64,000 bases of DNA from Kytococcus aerolatus. GTDB taxonomy: Bacteria; Actinomycetota; Actinomycetes; Actinomycetales; Dermatophilaceae. This document shows positions 24,171-33,153 of this stretch, piece after piece (position 1 is the first letter of the stretch; each line of letters starts with the position of its first letter). The notes under the pieces were generated by a model, which was not told the origin of the DNA, did no database searches, and was given only the letters and a program-made list of their open reading frames with translations. Position numbers and translations under genes: made by a program. The DNA lies in the NCBI RefSeq assembly GCF_900187395.1, contig NZ_FYEZ01000004.1:1-64000 (forward strand), in the 5' to 3' direction.

Positions 24171-25565
24171 TCAGAGGTTGATCATGTGCCCCTCGATGCC
24201 GTGCATGGCCTCCTTGAGGGCCTCGCTGAGCGTCGGGTGGGCGAAGACCACGCGGGACATCTCGGCGGCGGTGAGATCCCAGGTGGCGGCGGTGACCGCG
24301 GCCGGGAGCAGCTCGGTGACGTGCGGGCCGATCATGTGCACGCCGAGGATCTCGTCGTGCTCGGCATCGGCCACGACCTTCACGAAGCCGGTCGCAGCGC
24401 CCAGGCCCATGGCCTTGCCGTTGGCGGTGAACGGGAACTTCGCCGTCTTCACCTCGTGGCCGGCGTCCTTGGCCTGCGCCTCGGAGAGACCCATCGAGCC
24501 GATCTGCGGGTGGCAGTAGGTGGCGCGCGGGATGTTCTGGAAGTCGATGGTCTGGGTCTCGGCGCCGGCGATCGTCTCGGCGGCGACGACGCCCATGGCC
24601 TCGGCCACGTGGGCGAGCATCATCTTGCCGGTGACGTCACCGATGGCGTAGACGTGCTCGACATTCGTGCGGCCGTACTCGTCGACGGCGATGGCGCCGC
24701 GCTCGGTGGTCTCGACGTCGAGCTCCTCCAGGCCGTAGCCCTCCAGGCGGGGGGCGAAGCCGATGGCCGAGAGGAGGCGGTCGGCCTCGAGCACCTGCTC
24801 CTCGCCCTTCTGGGAGACGGTGACCTTCACGCCCTCACCGGTGTCCTCCACGGACTCGACCTTGGTGGAGGTCATGACCTTCACACCGAGCTTCTTGTAG
24901 GCCTTGGCGAGCTCCTTGGAGATCTCCTCGTCCTCCGCCGGGACCATGCGGTCGGCGAACTCGACGATGGTGACGTCCACGCCGAAGTTGCTCAGCACGT
25001 AGGCAAACTCCACGCCGATGGCGCCCGAGCCGGCGATGATGATCGACTCCGGCAGGTCGGCGTCGAGGATCTGCTCCTCGTAGGTCACGACGTTCTCGCT
25101 GACCTCGACACCCGGCAGCATGCGGGTGGTGGCGCCCACGGCGATGATCAGGTCGTCGTAGGTGAGCTCCTGGGTCTCGCCGTCGTTGAGCTCGACCGAG
25201 ACCTTGCCGGGGGCGGTGATGGTGCCCCAGCCGTCCACCTCGGTGATCTTGTTCTTCTTCATGAGGAAGTGGACGCCCTTGACGATCCCCTCGGAGACCT
25301 TGCGGCTGCGCGCGTGGGTCGGGCCGAAGGACATCGTGGCGTCGCCCTCGATGCCGAAGGTCTTCTTCTCGTGGGTCAGGGTGTGGGCCAGCTCCGCGTT
25401 GTGCAGGAGGGCCTTGGAGGGGATGCAGCCGACGTTCAGGCAGACACCACCCCAGTACTTCTTCTCCACCACGGCGACCTTCTTGCCGAGCTGGGCTGCG
25501 CGGATGGCGGCGACGTAGCCACCGGGGCCCGCGCCAAGGACAACGACGTCAAAGTGATCGGCCAT
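24171..25565 (-). CDS. lpdA: Dihydrolipoyl dehydrogenase
   Basis: The FAD-dependent E3 subunit that reoxidises dihydrolipoamide for 2-oxoacid dehydrogenases and, in some bacteria, glycine cleavage. At 464 residues it has standard length. The FAD fold [10 protein letters not shown] (11-20), the redox pair C42/C47 in [13 protein letters not shown], the NAD fold [10 protein letters not shown] and the C-terminal active-site His-x4-Glu in [11 protein letters not shown] are all intact. ATG 25565 is preceded at 6 nt by CATACT (25572-25577), so a leaderless transcript is likely. Confidence 0.96.
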   Translation of the reverse strand: MADHFDVVVLGAGPGGYVAAIRAAQLGKKVAVVEKKYWGGVCLNVGCIPSKALLHNAELAHTLTHEKKTFGIEGDATMSFGPTHARSRKVSEGIVKGVHFLMKKNKITEVDGWGTITAPGKVSVELNDGETQELTYDDLIIAVGATTRMLPGVEVSENVVTYEEQILDADLPESIIIAGSGAIGVEFAYVLSNFGVDVTIVEFADRMVPAEDEEISKELAKAYKKLGVKVMTSTKVESVEDTGEGVKVTVSQKGEEQVLEADRLLSAIGFAPRLEGYGLEELDVETTERGAIAVDEYGRTNVEHVYAIGDVTGKMMLAHVAEAMGVVAAETIAGAETQTIDFQNIPRATYCHPQIGSMGLSEAQAKDAGHEVKTAKFPFTANGKAMGLGAATGFVKVVADAEHDEILGVHMIGPHVTELLPAAVTAATWDLTAAEMSRVVFAHPTLSEALKEAMHGIEGHMINL

Positions 25566-25676
25566 GCGTCCAGTATGGCAACTCTCGGACGGCCCCGTGT
25601 CCACGGGAGGGGAGCTGGTGCGAGACTGGTCCCCCAAGTCCCCGGTGGGACACCGCCACTCGTCGCAGGAGTCGTC

Positions 25677-26000
25677 ATGGAGCGTCACGCACTGTCCGTC
25701 ACCGCCGAGAACCACCCGGGCGTCCTGGTCAAGGTCTGCGGCCAGTTCTCCACCCGGTCCGCCAACATCCAGTACCTGGCGGCCGCCCCCACCGACCAGC
25801 GGGGTCTCTCCCACATGACCATCGTGGTCCGCGCCGACCAGGCCATTGACGTGCAGGACCTCGTGGAGCACATGGAGAAGGTCCAGCACGTGACGGCCGT
25901 GGAGGTCATCGAGGACGTCGAGGGTGTGATCGCCGAGCTGGAGCCGATCAGCGAGCGCGCCCCGCGCACCGTGGGCTCGCTGACGCAGCGGGCCTACTGA
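25677..26000 (+). CDS. Stand-alone ACT-domain protein resembling the acetolactate synthase small subunit
   Basis: A 107-residue protein. The first 75 residues ([25 protein letters not shown], shown only in part) follow the N-terminal ACT domain of IlvN/IlvH closely, including SHMTIVV. The second domain of a real IlvN is missing, and no ilvB is nearby. ACT domains bind amino acids to regulate enzymes. It ends 7 nt before the PhzE-like gene and has AGGAG 5 nt upstream of its ATG, so it may act as the amino-acid sensor of that enzyme. This pairing is inference. Confidence 0.7.
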   Translation: MERHALSVTAENHPGVLVKVCGQFSTRSANIQYLAAAPTDQRGLSHMTIVVRADQAIDVQDLVEHMEKVQHVTAVEVIEDVEGVIAELEPISERAPRTVGSLTQRAY

Positions 26001-26007
26001 GCCACCT

Positions 26008-27903
26008 GTGGTCCTCCCCCCTGCGGCGGCCGTGCTCGACGCGCTCCTCGCCGCCGACGAGCCCTTCGCCCTCCTCCGCAGCGGGGAGGACCCGGACGTC
26101 GTCCGGGTCCTCTCAGGTGCGGTGCGGGACGTCGAGCGGTTGGCCGACATCCCGCGGCCCGCGGGCACCCCGGTGCTGGCGATGGTCCCCTTCCGGCAGG
26201 TGGCCGAGCGGGGCTTCCCCGTCCACGACGACGGTGCCCCGCTCCGGGTGATCGAGGCGTCGCAGGACGAGGCCTGGCCGCTGTCGCAGGTGCTGGCGGC
26301 CGTCGACGAGCTCGTCCCGCAGCCCCCCGCCGTGACCGGGGAGCGCCTCAGCATCTCGGACGCCGAGTACGGCGCCACCGTGGAGCGCGTCCTGCGCGAG
26401 GAGATCGGCCGGGGGGAGGGTGCCAACTTCGTGATCCGGCGCGACGTCGTCGCCGACGTCGACGCGACCCCGGCCCGCGCTGCGTTGGCCTGGTTCGCCC
26501 GGCTGGCGCGCGAGGAGGTCGGTGCCCACTGGACCTTCGTCGTCCACACCCCGGGGCACACGCTGGTGGGGGGGTCCCCGGAGCGGCACGTCGAGGTCGC
26601 GGACGGGCGCGTGCGCATGAACCCCATCTCGGGCACCTTCCGGCACGCGGGGCACGACAGTCCGGAGCACCTCGCGGAGGAGTTCACCTCCTTCGTGCAC
26701 GACACCAAGGAGACCGAGGAGCTCTTCATGGTGGTCGACGAGGAGATGAAGATGATGGCCCACGTCTGCTCCGACGGGGGCCGGATGACGGGCCCCCGGC
26801 TCAAGCAGATGGCCCACCTCACGCACACGGAGTACCTGCTCGACGGGTGCACTGACCTGGACGCGCGCGAGGTGCTCCGCGAGACCATGTTCGCCCCCAC
26901 GGTGACGGGTTCACCGATCGAGAACGCCTGCCGCATCATCCGAGGTCACGAGCCTGACGGGAGGGGGTACTACTCCGGGGTGCTGGCGCTGTTCGAGCGG
27001 GACGCCCGGGGCCGGGAGCGCATGGACGCCCCCATCCTCATCCGCACCGCGCAGCTGCCCCACGACGGCACCGTGCGGGTGAGCGCCGGGGCCACCCTGG
27101 TGCGGTCCAGCGATCCGGCCTCGGAGGTGGCCGAGACCACGGCCAAGGCCGCCGGGATGCTGGCCGCCCTCGGGCTGCGGCCGGCCCGCCCCGCCGTGGC
27201 CGCGCCCCGGCTGGAGGAGTTGCCGGGTGTCGCCGAGGCCCTGGCGGCGCGCAACGACCGGCTCTCCCCGTTCTGGGTGACGCCGCAGGAGCCCCTGGCG
27301 GCCCCGGACCTTGCGGGGCGCAGCGTCCTGCTGGTGGATGCCGAGGACGCCTGGACGCAGATGCTCGCCCACCAGCTGCGCCACCTGGGCCTGGTTCCCG
27401 ACGTCCGACGCTGGGAGGAGGTGCGGCCCGACGACGTGGTGGGCCTGGGGTCGGCGGACCTCGTGCTCTGCGGTCCCGGCCCGGGGGACCCGACGGAGGA
27501 CTCCTCCCCGCGGATCACCCGGCTGCGGGAGCTGATCGCCGCCCGGTTGGCGGACGGGCGCCCCCTGGTCGCGGTCTGCCTGAGCCACCAGGTGCTGTGC
27601 ACCTTGGCCGGGTTGGAGATCGTGCGCCTGGAGGATCCGCAGCAGGGCGTGCAGCTGACCGTCGACTGGTTCGGCGAGCTGGCCCGCATCGGCTTCTACA
27701 ACACCTTCGTCGCCCGGGTCCCCGAGCCGGGAGGCACCACCATCGGGGAGCGCCCCCTCGAGGTGGCCCTCGACGCGGCGAGCGGCGCTGTCCGCGGCCT
27801 GCGCGGCCCCGGGGTGGCCTCCATCCAGGGGCACGCCGAGTCGGTGCTCTCGGCCGATGGGCTGCGCGTCCTGGAGGGCATGGTCCGGCACGCCCTGCGG
27901 TGA
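26008..27903 (+). CDS. PhzE/TrpE-TrpG fusion: chorismate aminating synthase
   Basis: A 631-residue fusion. Residues ~1-400 are the chorismate-binding half with [48 protein letters not shown] and YYSGVLAL; the DE-K and GSP signatures fit. Residues ~430-630 are a class I glutaminase with nucleophile C524 (VCLSHQ) and H609/E611 (QGHAE). This organisation is that of PhzE, which makes 2-amino-2-desoxyisochorismate, or of single-chain anthranilate synthases. No phzD or trp gene lies next to it. Start GTG at 26008 is 7 nt after the ACT gene stop. Confidence 0.82.
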   Translation: MVLPPAAAVLDALLAADEPFALLRSGEDPDVVRVLSGAVRDVERLADIPRPAGTPVLAMVPFRQVAERGFPVHDDGAPLRVIEASQDEAWPLSQVLAAVDELVPQPPAVTGERLSISDAEYGATVERVLREEIGRGEGANFVIRRDVVADVDATPARAALAWFARLAREEVGAHWTFVVHTPGHTLVGGSPERHVEVADGRVRMNPISGTFRHAGHDSPEHLAEEFTSFVHDTKETEELFMVVDEEMKMMAHVCSDGGRMTGPRLKQMAHLTHTEYLLDGCTDLDAREVLRETMFAPTVTGSPIENACRIIRGHEPDGRGYYSGVLALFERDARGRERMDAPILIRTAQLPHDGTVRVSAGATLVRSSDPASEVAETTAKAAGMLAALGLRPARPAVAAPRLEELPGVAEALAARNDRLSPFWVTPQEPLAAPDLAGRSVLLVDAEDAWTQMLAHQLRHLGLVPDVRRWEEVRPDDVVGLGSADLVLCGPGPGDPTEDSSPRITRLRELIAARLADGRPLVAVCLSHQVLCTLAGLEIVRLEDPQQGVQLTVDWFGELARIGFYNTFVARVPEPGGTTIGERPLEVALDAASGAVRGLRGPGVASIQGHAESVLSADGLRVLEGMVRHALR

Positions 27904-27917
27904 CCCCGGGGTGCGGG

Positions 27918-28526
27918 TCAGCGGTGGGCGCGATCCCGGAGCCGGCTCAGGACGAACCAGAGGAGGGCCAGCAGGAGGCAGACCAGGACGACCTTGCTGA
28001 TGATCCCGACGACTCCCTCGACGGCGTGCCAGTTGGCGCCCAGGGAGTAGCCGGCGGCCACGAGGACCGCGTTCCACACGGCGGAGCCGACGAGCGTGTA
28101 CAGGAAGAACGTGCCGAAGGGCATCTCCGAGGTGCCGGCGGGGACCGACACCAGGCTGCGGATCCCGGGGATGCACCGGCCGGTCAGGACGGCGACCTTG
28201 CCGTGGCGGTCGAACCAGGCGTGGGCCCTGTCGCCGTCGGTCTCCTCCACCAGGGGGAGCGCCGCCATCCAGCGCACGGTGCGCTCCCGGCCGAATGCGC
28301 GGGCCACGGCGTAGAGCAGCACGGCGCCGGCCACCGAGCCGAAGGTCGTCCACCCCAGCGCCTCCACCCAGGTCATCGAGCCCTGCGCGATGGTGAAGCC
28401 CGCCATGGGCAGCACGAGCTCGGAGGGGATGGGCGGGAAGACCGTCTCGAGCATCATGAGCATCGCCAGACCGGGCCCGCCGAGCGTCTCCACGATGTGC
28501 GTGATCCAGTCGCTGAGGTTCGTCAT
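27918..28526 (-). CDS. DedA family membrane protein
   Basis: A 202-residue DedA (SNARE-associated) protein with the family strings FPPIPSELVLPMAGF, the re-entrant GSVAGAVLLYAVAR and the basic FVGRCIPGIRSLVSVPAG-type segment (RCIPGIRSLVSVPAG), then two helices at the C-terminus. DedA proteins help recycle lipid carriers such as undecaprenyl phosphate and keep membrane homeostasis. TACGCT lies 7 nt before the ATG at 28526, consistent with a leaderless start; AGGAG is only 1 nt away from the ATG and unlikely to act. Confidence 0.9.
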   Translation of the reverse strand: MTNLSDWITHIVETLGGPGLAMLMMLETVFPPIPSELVLPMAGFTIAQGSMTWVEALGWTTFGSVAGAVLLYAVARAFGRERTVRWMAALPLVEETDGDRAHAWFDRHGKVAVLTGRCIPGIRSLVSVPAGTSEMPFGTFFLYTLVGSAVWNAVLVAAGYSLGANWHAVEGVVGIISKVVLVCLLLALLWFVLSRLRDRAHR

Positions 28527-28602
28527 GCTCCTGAGCGTAGAGCGGCGAACACCCCCGGAAATGCCACAAGCCGCCCGATCCGTGGATCGTGCGGCTTCGC
28601 TG

Positions 28603-28675
28603 TGGCCAGAGGCGGGGTCGAACCGCCGACCTTTCGATTTTCAGTCGAACGCTCTACCAACTGAGCTATCTGGCC
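28603..28675 (-). tRNA. tRNA-Phe (GAA)
   Basis: A 73-nt cloverleaf read on the reverse strand. Acceptor GGCCAGA pairs with TCTGGCC, discriminator A, and the anticodon loop CTGAAAA gives GAA. The CCA end is not encoded. Confidence 0.95.
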
Positions 28676-28705
28676 GGGGCGGCGGTCGATCGACCTTCGC
28701 TCCAG

Positions 28706-28779
28706 CGACCTCGACGGGACTCGAACCCGCGACCTCCGCCGTGACAGGGCGGCGCGCTAACCAACTGCGCCACGAGGCC
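28706..28779 (-). tRNA. tRNA-Asp (GTC)
   Basis: A 74-nt cloverleaf on the reverse strand. Acceptor GGCCTCG pairs with CGAGGTC (one G-U), discriminator G, and the anticodon loop CTGTCAC gives GTC. Confidence 0.95.
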
Positions 28780-28856
28780 TTGCATCATCAGGTGGCCTGA
28801 CGACTCGGAGAACCATACGGCATCCGATGGTCCACGCCAAATCGGCTCGGACCGAG

Positions 28857-28929
28857 CATCCCCAACGGGATTCGAACCCGCGTTACCGGCGTGAAAGGCC
28901 GGGGTCCTAGGCCGCTAGACGATGGGGAC
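28857..28929 (-). tRNA. tRNA-Glu (TTC)
   Basis: A 73-nt cloverleaf on the reverse strand. The anticodon loop CTTTCAC gives TTC. The acceptor starts G-T-C-C-C-C-A and has a G1-U72 pair and discriminator G. It is the first of the Glu-Asp-Phe cluster as transcribed. Confidence 0.95.
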
Positions 28930-29027
28930 CCGCCCCGCCGCTGGCGGCAGGACGACACACAGTGTACGTGGCGGTGCGGCAGGACCGCCGGTGCTCCGGG
29001 TGGGCGCGGGCTCTGCATGATGGCCCC

Positions 29028-29519
29028 ATGAGCGATGCCGCCACGACCCCCCGTCCTCCCCTGCGCCAGGTCTCCGGCCCGGCGCTGGGCGCCGCCCAGC
29101 TGCACGCCCTGCTGCGTCTGCGCTGCGACGTGTTCGTCGTGGAGCAGGAGTGCCCCTACGCGGAGGTGGACGGCCGGGACCTGCTGCCCACCACCACCCA
29201 CCTGTGGGTCGAGGACGAGGTCGGGGGTGTGGCCGCGACCCTCCGTCTCCTCGACGCGGACGGACCGGGCAGCCAGCTCGTGGTCGGCCGGGTCGTCACC
29301 GCCCCGGAGGCCCGCGGGAGGGGGTTGGCCGCTCGCCTGGTGGAGCAGGTCGTGGCCGAGCACGGCGGGGAGCGCTCGCTCTTCCTGGAGGCACAGTCCC
29401 ACCTGGTGGGGTGGTACGCGCGCTTCGGCTTCGTCCGGGACGGAGAGGACTTCGACCTGGACGGCATCCCGCACGCCCCGATGGTGCGCCCGGCGGGCCG
29501 CGTGGGTGCCGCGGACTGA
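29028..29519 (+). CDS. GNAT acetyltransferase, ElaA-like
   Basis: A 163-residue N-acetyltransferase with the ElaA pattern: LHALLRLRCDVFVVEQECPYAEVDGRD at the N-terminus (only in part quoted), VGRVVTAPEARGRGLAARL carrying the acetyl-CoA loop R-G-x-G-L-A, and LEAQSHLVGWYARFGF. The acceptor is unknown. ATG 29028 is chosen because the conserved frame begins here and CATGAT lies 6 nt upstream. Confidence 0.85.
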   Translation: MSDAATTPRPPLRQVSGPALGAAQLHALLRLRCDVFVVEQECPYAEVDGRDLLPTTTHLWVEDEVGGVAATLRLLDADGPGSQLVVGRVVTAPEARGRGLAARLVEQVVAEHGGERSLFLEAQSHLVGWYARFGFVRDGEDFDLDGIPHAPMVRPAGRVGAAD

Positions 29520-29595
29520 GGCATGCCCCACTGGCCACGCAGGGGTGTGCGGGGCAGGATGGGGAGGAACCGTCCAACGAGCAGAGGAGGCCATC

Positions 29596-30018
29596 ATGGC
29601 TGACCAGACCGACCACGGGCCCGCCCCGTACGTCGTCGACATCGAGAAGGCGACTCTGGAGAACGAGAACTTCCGCACCACCCTGTGGACCGGCGAGAAC
29701 CTCCAGATGACCGTCATGACCATCCCGCCGGGCGGTGAGATCGGCCTGGAGATGCACGAGGACCACGACCAGTTCGTGCGCATCGAGCAGGGACGGGCCA
29801 CGGTCCAGATGGGGCCGGCCGAGGACGACCTGTCCTTCGAGGAGACCATCGAGGACGACTGGGTGGCCCTGGTGCCGGCCGGTCAGTGGCACAACTTCAC
29901 CAACGTCGGTGACGAGCCGCTCAAGCTGTACTCCCTGTACGGCCCGCCGGACCACGTCAAGGGCACCGTCCACGCCACCAAGCAGGATGCGGACCAGGAC
30001 CCCAACGAGCAGCACTGA
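29596..30018 (+). CDS. Cupin-domain protein
   Basis: A 140-residue single-domain cupin. The two motifs are IPPGGEIGLEMHEDHDQFVRIEQG (shown as context; metal-type His at H-x2-H) and VPAGQWHNFTN, the spacing expected of a small beta-barrel. Metal-binding is likely; the ligand or reaction is not predictable. A clear AGGAGG lies 6 nt before the ATG. A very long inverted repeat follows the stop. Confidence 0.85.
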   Translation: MADQTDHGPAPYVVDIEKATLENENFRTTLWTGENLQMTVMTIPPGGEIGLEMHEDHDQFVRIEQGRATVQMGPAEDDLSFEETIEDDWVALVPAGQWHNFTNVGDEPLKLYSLYGPPDHVKGTVHATKQDADQDPNEQH

Positions 30019-30024
30019 GGGCCG

Positions 30025-30082
30025 CCCACGCATGACGGCGGGCCACCACCCCTCGGGGTGGTGGCCCGCCGTCATGCGTGGG
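30025..30082. terminator. 28-bp perfect inverted-repeat terminator
   Basis: Positions 30025-30052 are the exact complement of 30055-30082. The hairpin separates the convergent cupin and DUF4352 genes and overhangs the latter's last codons by none. It is exceptionally long for a terminator in this window. Confidence 0.85.
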
Positions 30083-30083
30083 G

Positions 30084-30782
30084 TCAGTCGAGGGAGACGG
30101 TCACCTCGGCCGGGTCCCAGAAGCCCGGGCCCATCAGGGTGAGCCGGTCGGGGACGGCATCGGCGGGGATGTCGAAGACGATCGTGCCCTCGAGGGTGTT
30201 GCCGGGGTTGACGTCCTCCAGGAAGGAGTCGTTCCCGGGCACGTACAGGGCGGCCTCGCTGTCCGCGGAGTGCTGGCGTCCCTCGGCGTCCGTGAGCTTG
30301 TGCTCGGAGTCGTTGAACATCTGCGCCTCGTCGCCGGTGTTCGTCACCCGCAGCTCCACCAGGACGAACTGGCCCTGTGGCTTCTGCCCGAAGGTGGCGT
30401 CGCCGATCTGCGGCACCCCCGGCTTCACGGACGTGACCGTGTAGCGGAAGTCCCCGGCCGCCGCCTCCTCGCCGATCTTGGGGGCGGAGGACTCGGCGGG
30501 CTCCTCGTCGCCAGCGGCTCCGCCCTCGGCCTCCGTGGTCTCCTGCTCCGGGCTGGCGCTGCTGGCGTCGCCCGGTGTCGCGGACGGGGCAGCCGTGTCC
30601 GGCACGTCCTGGCCGCCACCGAGCTGGGCGAGGGCCCCGATGCCGAGGAGGGCAAGCACCAGGGTGAGGAGCTTGTGGCGCATGAACCAGCTCCGCCGGC
30701 GCGGGCGCTCCGGTGCCGGGTCGGCCGGTGGCCCGGACCAGCTCTGCTCGGGCTGCGGGGGCGGGGACTTCCTGCGCTTCAT
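30084..30782 (-). CDS. DUF4352-domain membrane-anchored protein
   Basis: A 232-residue protein. A proline/basic-rich cytosolic start is followed by one transmembrane helix (HKLLTLVLALLGIGALAQL), an acidic, Ser/Ala-rich linker (about 60-105) and a C-terminal immunoglobulin-like DUF4352 domain with FVLVELRVTNTGDEAQMF and DFRYTVTSV. Such domains sit outside the membrane and are thought to bind other surface proteins. ATG 30782 has a strong AGGAGG 5 nt upstream. It is divergent from the histidine-kinase gene. Confidence 0.85.
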   Translation of the reverse strand: MKRRKSPPPQPEQSWSGPPADPAPERPRRRSWFMRHKLLTLVLALLGIGALAQLGGGQDVPDTAAPSATPGDASSASPEQETTEAEGGAAGDEEPAESSAPKIGEEAAAGDFRYTVTSVKPGVPQIGDATFGQKPQGQFVLVELRVTNTGDEAQMFNDSEHKLTDAEGRQHSADSEAALYVPGNDSFLEDVNPGNTLEGTIVFDIPADAVPDRLTLMGPGFWDPAEVTVSLD

Positions 30783-30904
30783 CGTTCCTCCTGGGTCACG
30801 TGATCTGGTGGTCCCATGACACGTGGCGGCCGACCCCCGGGGCTTCCCCCGTCCGGCTGGAAGCGGCTGGCCGATCGAGGGAGGAGATCGTCGGTGGGGC
30901 TGTC

Positions 30905-30910
30905 TACGGT
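30905..30910 (+). promoter_or_regulatory. -10 box of the histidine-kinase gene
   Basis: TACGGT lies 6 nt before the ATG at 30917, a leaderless arrangement. Confidence 0.5.
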
Positions 30911-30916
30911 GTCGCC

Positions 30917-32215
30917 ATGACCGTGCGTACGACTGCCGCCCCGCTGAGCGGGTACCGGCAGTGGATCTGGTGGGCGGTGCTGGGCGTGCTGGTCGCCCTG
31001 TCGTGCGTGGCGGCCTTCTTCTCGCTGGGGCTGGCCTTCGAACGGGCGGGCGGTGACCTGGGAGCCCGGCAGCTCTGGCTGCTCCTGGGAGTCCCCGCCG
31101 CCGTGGCCCAGCCGCTGCTGCTCTGCTGGTCCCGTGCCCGGCCGGTGCTGGTCGGCTACCTGGTGGCCGTGCTCTCGCTGCTCTGGCCGCTCGGGTGGTT
31201 CGCACCCCTGGTGGCCTGGTCGACGGCCCTCGTCCACGCCCCGGACCCCGGTGCTGCGGAGCCCGCGGACGGGGAGGAGGCGGACCAGGGGGGAGATCTC
31301 TCGATCATCGGGCTGCTCGTGGCGGTCGGGGCCTGGTGGATCGTGTGGCGGGACGGGCGGCAGCCCACCGACGAGGGCTCCCTGCTCAAGCTCGTCCTGC
31401 ACGCGACCCAGTCAGAGGGTGCGGCGCCGGTCACCAGTGACCCGCTGCCGTGGTGGTTCGCCCTCCTCTTCACGGTCGTCCTGCTCACGGTCGTGGGCTC
31501 CGCCGCCATGGGCCTGCGCTCGCACCACGAGCGGGGTCTCGCCCAGGACCGGGCCCTCCGCGCCGAGGGGGAGCGCGACCGCACCCGTTCCGAGCTGGGT
31601 CGTCGGGCGGAGCGGGAGCTGGTCGCGCAGGAGGTGCACGACACCCTCGGGCACCATCTGTCGCTGCTCTCGGTGCACGCGGGAGCCCTGGAGCTGCAGG
31701 CCGAGGGGCGGGACGAGGAGGTCACTCAGCGGGCTGCGGTCGTCCGGGAGAACGCGCGGCGCGCGATGGACGACCTCCGCTCGCTCGTGGGCGTGCTCCG
31801 CGCAGAACCCCCGGCGGGCGGGACGCCTCCGCTGGAGGAGATCACCCGGGTCGTCGACGAGGCCGTCGCCGGCGGGGACCGGCTGGTCGCCACGGTCTAC
31901 CTCCACGATGCCGGGGAGGCCGACCCCGCCCTGTCCCGGGCAGTCCACCGCATCGTCCAGGAGCTCCTCACCAACGCCCGGAAGCACGCCCCCGGGGAAG
32001 TCGTCCGGCTGGAGCTGGTCGGCGGCCCGGGGCGCGGCGTCCGGGTGATGGCGCGCAACCGCGTGGTCGAACCCGCCCGGGAGCAGCCGGGGCTGGGCAT
32101 CACGGGGATGCGGGAGCGGGCCGAGCTCCTGGGAGGTGCCCTGGAGGTGACGCGGACCGAGGGCGAGTTCGTGGTCGAGATCGGCCTCCCCTGGCCGGAG
32201 CGCTCCCCGGGCTGA
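30917..32215 (+). CDS. Sensor histidine kinase (NarL/DesK class)
   Basis: A 432-residue kinase. Five or so transmembrane helices in the first ~200 residues have little extracytoplasmic sequence, which points to membrane-state sensing. The HisKA_3 dimerisation helix carries the phosphorylated His (H241) in EVHDTLGHHLS. The ATPase domain has the N-box ELLTNARKHA and the G-box LGITGMRERAE. It is followed 35 nt later by its probable response regulator. The signal is unknown. Confidence 0.92.
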   Translation: MTVRTTAAPLSGYRQWIWWAVLGVLVALSCVAAFFSLGLAFERAGGDLGARQLWLLLGVPAAVAQPLLLCWSRARPVLVGYLVAVLSLLWPLGWFAPLVAWSTALVHAPDPGAAEPADGEEADQGGDLSIIGLLVAVGAWWIVWRDGRQPTDEGSLLKLVLHATQSEGAAPVTSDPLPWWFALLFTVVLLTVVGSAAMGLRSHHERGLAQDRALRAEGERDRTRSELGRRAERELVAQEVHDTLGHHLSLLSVHAGALELQAEGRDEEVTQRAAVVRENARRAMDDLRSLVGVLRAEPPAGGTPPLEEITRVVDEAVAGGDRLVATVYLHDAGEADPALSRAVHRIVQELLTNARKHAPGEVVRLELVGGPGRGVRVMARNRVVEPAREQPGLGITGMRERAELLGGALEVTRTEGEFVVEIGLPWPERSPG

Positions 32216-32237
32216 GCGTGGCGGGGGCGGCGGTCCT

Positions 32238-32243
32238 TACCCT
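32238..32243 (+). promoter_or_regulatory. -10 box of the response-regulator gene
   Basis: TACCCT lies 7 nt before the ATG at 32251. The regulator may therefore have its own leaderless promoter in addition to read-through from the kinase gene. Confidence 0.45.
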
Positions 32244-32250
32244 GTTCGCC

Positions 32251-32937
32251 ATGCCCAGCGCTCCGTCGCACCCTCCGCGGACCCGTGTCCTCGTCGTTGA
32301 TGACGACCAGCTCCTCTGCGCCGGCCTCGCCGCCATTCTCCGCACCACCGACGACCTGGAGGTGGTCGCGGCCGTGCACGACGGGGACCAGGTGCTGGGC
32401 GCGGTGGACGCCCACCGCCCGGAGGTGGTCCTCCTCGACATCCGCATGCCCCGTCTCGACGGGATCTCCGTGGCTCGGCTGCTGGCGACCCGCCCCGGAG
32501 CGCCCCGGGTGGTGATGATGACCACCTTCGACAGCGAGGACACCGTGCTGCAGGCGCTGAGCGCCGGTGCGGTGGGCTTCCTCCTGAAGACCGCCGACCC
32601 GCGACACATCATCGACGCGGTCCGCTCCGCCGCGGTGGGTGACAGCCCTCTCTCCCCGGCGAGCGCCCGGTCGCTGGTGCGCCTGGTCGGGCCGGGGTCG
32701 CGCGCCGAGCTGCTGGCTGAGGCGGGGCGGCGCGCGGAGCTGCTCACGGAGCGTGAGCGAGGGGTGGCGGCGCGTGTGGGCAGGGGGCTGACGAACACCC
32801 AGATCGCCCGCGAGATGCACGTGGGCGAGGCCACGGTGAAGTCCCATCTCGCCGAGGTGCAGCGGAAGTGGGGGTGCGCGAACCGCACCCAGGTGGCCGT
32901 CCTGGCCGACCGGGCGGGCCTCACCCAGGAAGGGTGA
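32251..32937 (+). CDS. Response regulator, NarL/LuxR type
   Basis: A 228-residue regulator. The receiver domain has the acidic pair in VVDDDQLL, the phospho-acceptor D63 in LLDIRMPRLDG, and the conserved Thr and Lys (MTTFDSED, FLLKTADP). The C-terminal LuxR helix-turn-helix (about 165-225) shows LTEREREVAARV-like LTERERGVAARVGRGLTNTQIAREMHVGEATVKSHL. It pairs with the kinase directly upstream. Targets are unknown; the ABC exporter operon 200 bp downstream, beyond tRNA-Lys, is a candidate. Confidence 0.93.
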   Translation: MPSAPSHPPRTRVLVVDDDQLLCAGLAAILRTTDDLEVVAAVHDGDQVLGAVDAHRPEVVLLDIRMPRLDGISVARLLATRPGAPRVVMMTTFDSEDTVLQALSAGAVGFLLKTADPRHIIDAVRSAAVGDSPLSPASARSLVRLVGPGSRAELLAEAGRRAELLTERERGVAARVGRGLTNTQIAREMHVGEATVKSHLAEVQRKWGCANRTQVAVLADRAGLTQEG

Positions 32938-32972
32938 GCTGCCCGGGGCGTCCGTCGCCGGACGGGATCTGG

Positions 32973-33045
32973 TGGGCCCCGTGGGATTCGAACCCACAAC
33001 CTACGGATTAAAAGTCCGCAGCTCTGACCGTTGAGCTAGAGGCCC
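32973..33045 (-). tRNA. tRNA-Lys (TTT)
   Basis: A 73-nt cloverleaf on the reverse strand. Acceptor GGGCCTC pairs with GGGGCCC (one U-G), discriminator A, and the anticodon loop CTTTTAA gives TTT. Confidence 0.95.
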
Positions 33046-33140
33046 GGGATGCAGGGGCACAAGGGTACGTGCCGCGCGGGTCTGGGCGAGGCGGCCACGG
33101 ATGGGCCCGTGGGGGGAGACTCCCGGGCCCCGGGGACTCC

Positions 33141-33146
33141 TAGGGT
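33141..33146 (+). promoter_or_regulatory. -10 box of the ABC exporter operon
   Basis: TAGGGT lies 7 nt before the ATG at 33154, a leaderless arrangement. Confidence 0.5.
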
Positions 33147-33153
33147 GGCGCAC

